64,000 nucleotides of DNA, taken from positions 75,561 through 139,560 of the forward strand of contig JAIDFQ010000005.1 in the NCBI GenBank assembly GCA_029054245.1. Reading direction: 5' to 3'. The position numbers and the translations under genes were made by a program. How positions within the stretch are numbered: the first letter of the stretch is position 1; each line of letters opens with the position of its first letter. Shown piece by piece: positions 62,018 to 64,000 of this stretch. Below the pieces are notes generated by a model. It searched no databases, was not told the origin of the DNA, and saw only the letters and a program-made list of their open reading frames with translations. The stretch comes from Lachnospiraceae bacterium. GTDB lineage: Bacteria; Bacillota; Clostridia; Lachnospirales; Lachnospiraceae.

Positions 62018-64000
62018 ATGGCGATGCGTGTAACCGGAATGATGTCCGGACTGGATACAGAAAGTATCATTCAACAGCTTGTGGCTGCAAGGCAGACCAA
62101 AGTTGACGATTTAAAAAAGAAACAGACCCAGCACGGCTGGAAGCAGGAAGCATGGAAAGATTTGAATGCGAAGATTTATAAGCTGTACAATGGATCGCTG
62201 AACAATCTTCAGTATACATCTTCCTTTGTAAAAAAGACGACCACTGTCTCTAACAGTAATCTGGTCAGTGTCATTACAAAGGACACAGCCATGGACAGTG
62301 TTCAGAGTCTTAAGATCAAGCAGCTTGCTAAAGCTGGTTATCTCACAGGCGGTAAAATTAAGGGAGCCGCTGGGCAAAAGCTAAGCAGTAGCAGTAAGGT
62401 TGCTGAAAGCCTTGGAATAGAGGCAGGCAGTACCTTTGAAGTAAACACCAATGGTAAGAAAACAGAGATTACGATTGATGAAAATACTACCATTAATTCT
62501 TTGGTAAATCAGCTCAAAGCAGCAGGCGTTGGCGCCAATTTTGATGCTGGTCAGCAGCGTTTTTATATTGGTGCAAGTGATCTGGGAGAAGAGGCAGACT
62601 TTACAATTATTGGATCCAATTCAAAGGGTACGGATGCTTTAGATAAGCTGGGCATCCTGCTTTATGATGAGAAGACAAAAGAGGCATATAAAGAATATGC
62701 TACGATGTCTAATGATGACATAGTAAGTTTGAAGCAATCCAGAATTGATGCGCGTGTAGCGGCACTGGTTGCTGAAAGAGAGAGTCTTAACAAGAGCAAT
62801 GATGAACTTACCGAAAAGTTGAAGGCATGTGCAGATGACTATAATCAGGCGTACGGTGAAGGCGGTACGTATGATCTTGAGGATGCAGGTAAGAGAACTG
62901 CCCGTAAGACGGAGCTTGAGACTAAAATTTCAGCATTAGAAGCAAAGACAGAATTATCAGCAGAAGAACAGGCGGATTTGAATAAAGCCAAAGCAGAGAT
63001 GACTTATATCAATGGCTACGAAGGAATCCAAGAAGACATCAAGAAAAATGATGACAGACTTGCTGAAATTGCTGTATCTGTAGATGCTGACGGCAATGCA
63101 ACTGCAGATTTGGAAGCCGAAATCGGTAAACAAGTGGATGATAAGATTGCTGAAGCAGTAAGGATTTATGCTGACTATGCTAATCTGGAAGGCACAGGCA
63201 GTGCAAGCAATAAGCAGGTGGGACAAAATTCTGTAATAGAATTGAATGGAGTGGAGTATTCCTCAGACAGCAACACCTTTGATATAAATGGACTTACCAT
63301 TACCTGCAACGGCACAACGGCAGAAAACGAATCGATTACGCTGAGCACCAAGAACGATACCAGTGGTATCTACAATATGATTAAGAACTTTATCACGGAG
63401 TACAGCGCACTCATCAACGAGATGGATAAACTGTACAATGCTGAATCGGCAAAAGGCTATGAGCCTCTTACTGATGACGAAAAGCAAGCAATGTCAGAAT
63501 CCGAAATAGAGAAGTGGGAGTCAAAGATTAAAGAAAGTCTGTTAAGGAGAGACAGTACTTTAAGCACGGTATCCAGCGCAATGAAGGAAATTATGATGTC
63601 TGGATTTGAAGTAAATGGAAAGAAGATGTACCTGTATGATTTCGGTATTGAAACCATGGGTTACTTCAATGCGGCTGAAAATGAGAAGAATGCATACCAT
63701 ATCTACGGCGACGAAGATGATGACGCATTTAAGAACGAAACAAACAAGTTGATGGCAATGATTAATTCAGATCCTGACGCAGTTGTTGGTTTCTTTACCC
63801 AGCTGTCACAGAAGTTGTATGGCAAGATGTTCGACATGATGAAAGGTACGGAGTTCAGCAGTGTCTACAAGGTATATGATGACAAGAAGATGAAGGAAGA
63901 GTATGATGATTATACCACCAAGATTGCTGAAGCTGAAAAGAAACTTCAGGAGTATGAAGACAAATGGTATAAGAAATTTGCTGCGATGGAAACTGCAATG
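62018..64000 (+). CDS. fliD: Flagellar filament cap protein FliD (3' end outside window)
   Basis: 661 residues are visible and the frame is still open at the window edge. It begins RVTGMMSGLDTESIIQQLV, the FliD N-terminal signature, with KKKQTQHGWKQEAWKDLN following. A long coiled-coil insert (~240-390, charged Glu/Lys/Ala-rich) and YNMIKNFITEYSALINEMDKLY of the FliD C-terminal domain are present. It caps the growing filament and helps flagellin fold into place. It probably lacks only the last part. Confidence 0.94.
   Translation, partial: MAMRVTGMMSGLDTESIIQQLVAARQTKVDDLKKKQTQHGWKQEAWKDLNAKIYKLYNGSLNNLQYTSSFVKKTTTVSNSNLVSVITKDTAMDSVQSLKIKQLAKAGYLTGGKIKGAAGQKLSSSSKVAESLGIEAGSTFEVNTNGKKTEITIDENTTINSLVNQLKAAGVGANFDAGQQRFYIGASDLGEEADFTIIGSNSKGTDALDKLGILLYDEKTKEAYKEYATMSNDDIVSLKQSRIDARVAALVAERESLNKSNDELTEKLKACADDYNQAYGEGGTYDLEDAGKRTARKTELETKISALEAKTELSAEEQADLNKAKAEMTYINGYEGIQEDIKKNDDRLAEIAVSVDADGNATADLEAEIGKQVDDKIAEAVRIYADYANLEGTGSASNKQVGQNSVIELNGVEYSSDSNTFDINGLTITCNGTTAENESITLSTKNDTSGIYNMIKNFITEYSALINEMDKLYNAESAKGYEPLTDDEKQAMSESEIEKWESKIKESLLRRDSTLSTVSSAMKEIMMSGFEVNGKKMYLYDFGIETMGYFNAAENEKNAYHIYGDEDDDAFKNETNKLMAMINSDPDAVVGFFTQLSQKLYGKMFDMMKGTEFSSVYKVYDDKKMKEEYDDYTTKIAEAEKKLQEYEDKWYKKFAAMETAM

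Noticed and set aside
1-64000. CRISPR arrays, tRNA or rRNA genes, insertion sequences with inverted repeats
   Set aside because: Reading through all gaps showed no regularly spaced repeats, no cloverleaf-like tRNA sequences and no complete IS element; the only transposition-related gene is the Rpn-type protein.

Overview
The window looks like the chromosome of a motile, Gram-positive Clostridia bacterium, most likely Lachnospiraceae. It has a flagellar hook-filament operon of Firmicutes type (flgM-flgN-flgK-flgK2-flgL-fliW-csrA, then flaG-fliD), a YtrA-type GntR/ABC operon, strong GGAGG ribosome sites, and almost all genes on one strand. This is inferred from gene content and style; no rRNA or other taxonomic marker is present.

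Layout. Positions 1-12.6 kb are an accessory-rich stretch: the 3' part of a ClpX-like unfoldase, a subtilisin-like protease, an AT-rich ATPase plus TOPRIM pair that resembles a defence cassette, an LspA-like protein, a GntR/ABC operon, a class II aldolase, a methyltransferase, a predicted alpha-helical pore-forming toxin, and an Rpn-type nuclease. Two copies of a ~138-bp non-coding repeat (8704 and 11473) lie here.

Positions 12.7-53.9 kb are a large glycan island of 36 same-strand genes in two operons (13058-34806 and 35091-53870). The first carries neuA/neuB/neuC (a nonulosonic acid pathway) with a deacetylase, a formyltransferase, a ThDP enzyme and sugar epimerase/reductase genes. The second carries tandem IspD/TarI-like cytidylyltransferases, a sugar aminotransferase, TagF-like, RgpF-like, DUF4422 and GT4 transferases, and many methyltransferases and acetyltransferases. 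No flippase, polymerase or exporter is present. That fits glycosylation of a cytoplasmic protein such as flagellin better than a secreted polysaccharide.

Both operons appear tied to the flagellar cascade. Each has a sigma-28-type promoter (TAAA...GCCGATAA; 12729 and 34847) like those in front of flgM (54727) and flaG (61470). This is followed by a conserved ~38-nt leader motif and an intrinsic terminator before the first gene. A short Rossmann-like module recurs at least 14 times, fused to unrelated catalytic domains (methyltransferases, FkbM, hexapeptide acyltransferases, TagF, RgpF, DUF4422). This sigma-28-driven, attenuator-bearing, module-tagged glycan assembly line is the best candidate for an undescribed system. 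Two G8/G9 tracts inside glycan genes suggest phase variation.

Positions 53.9-64 kb hold upp on the minus strand, then the flagellar operon, ending inside fliD at the window edge.
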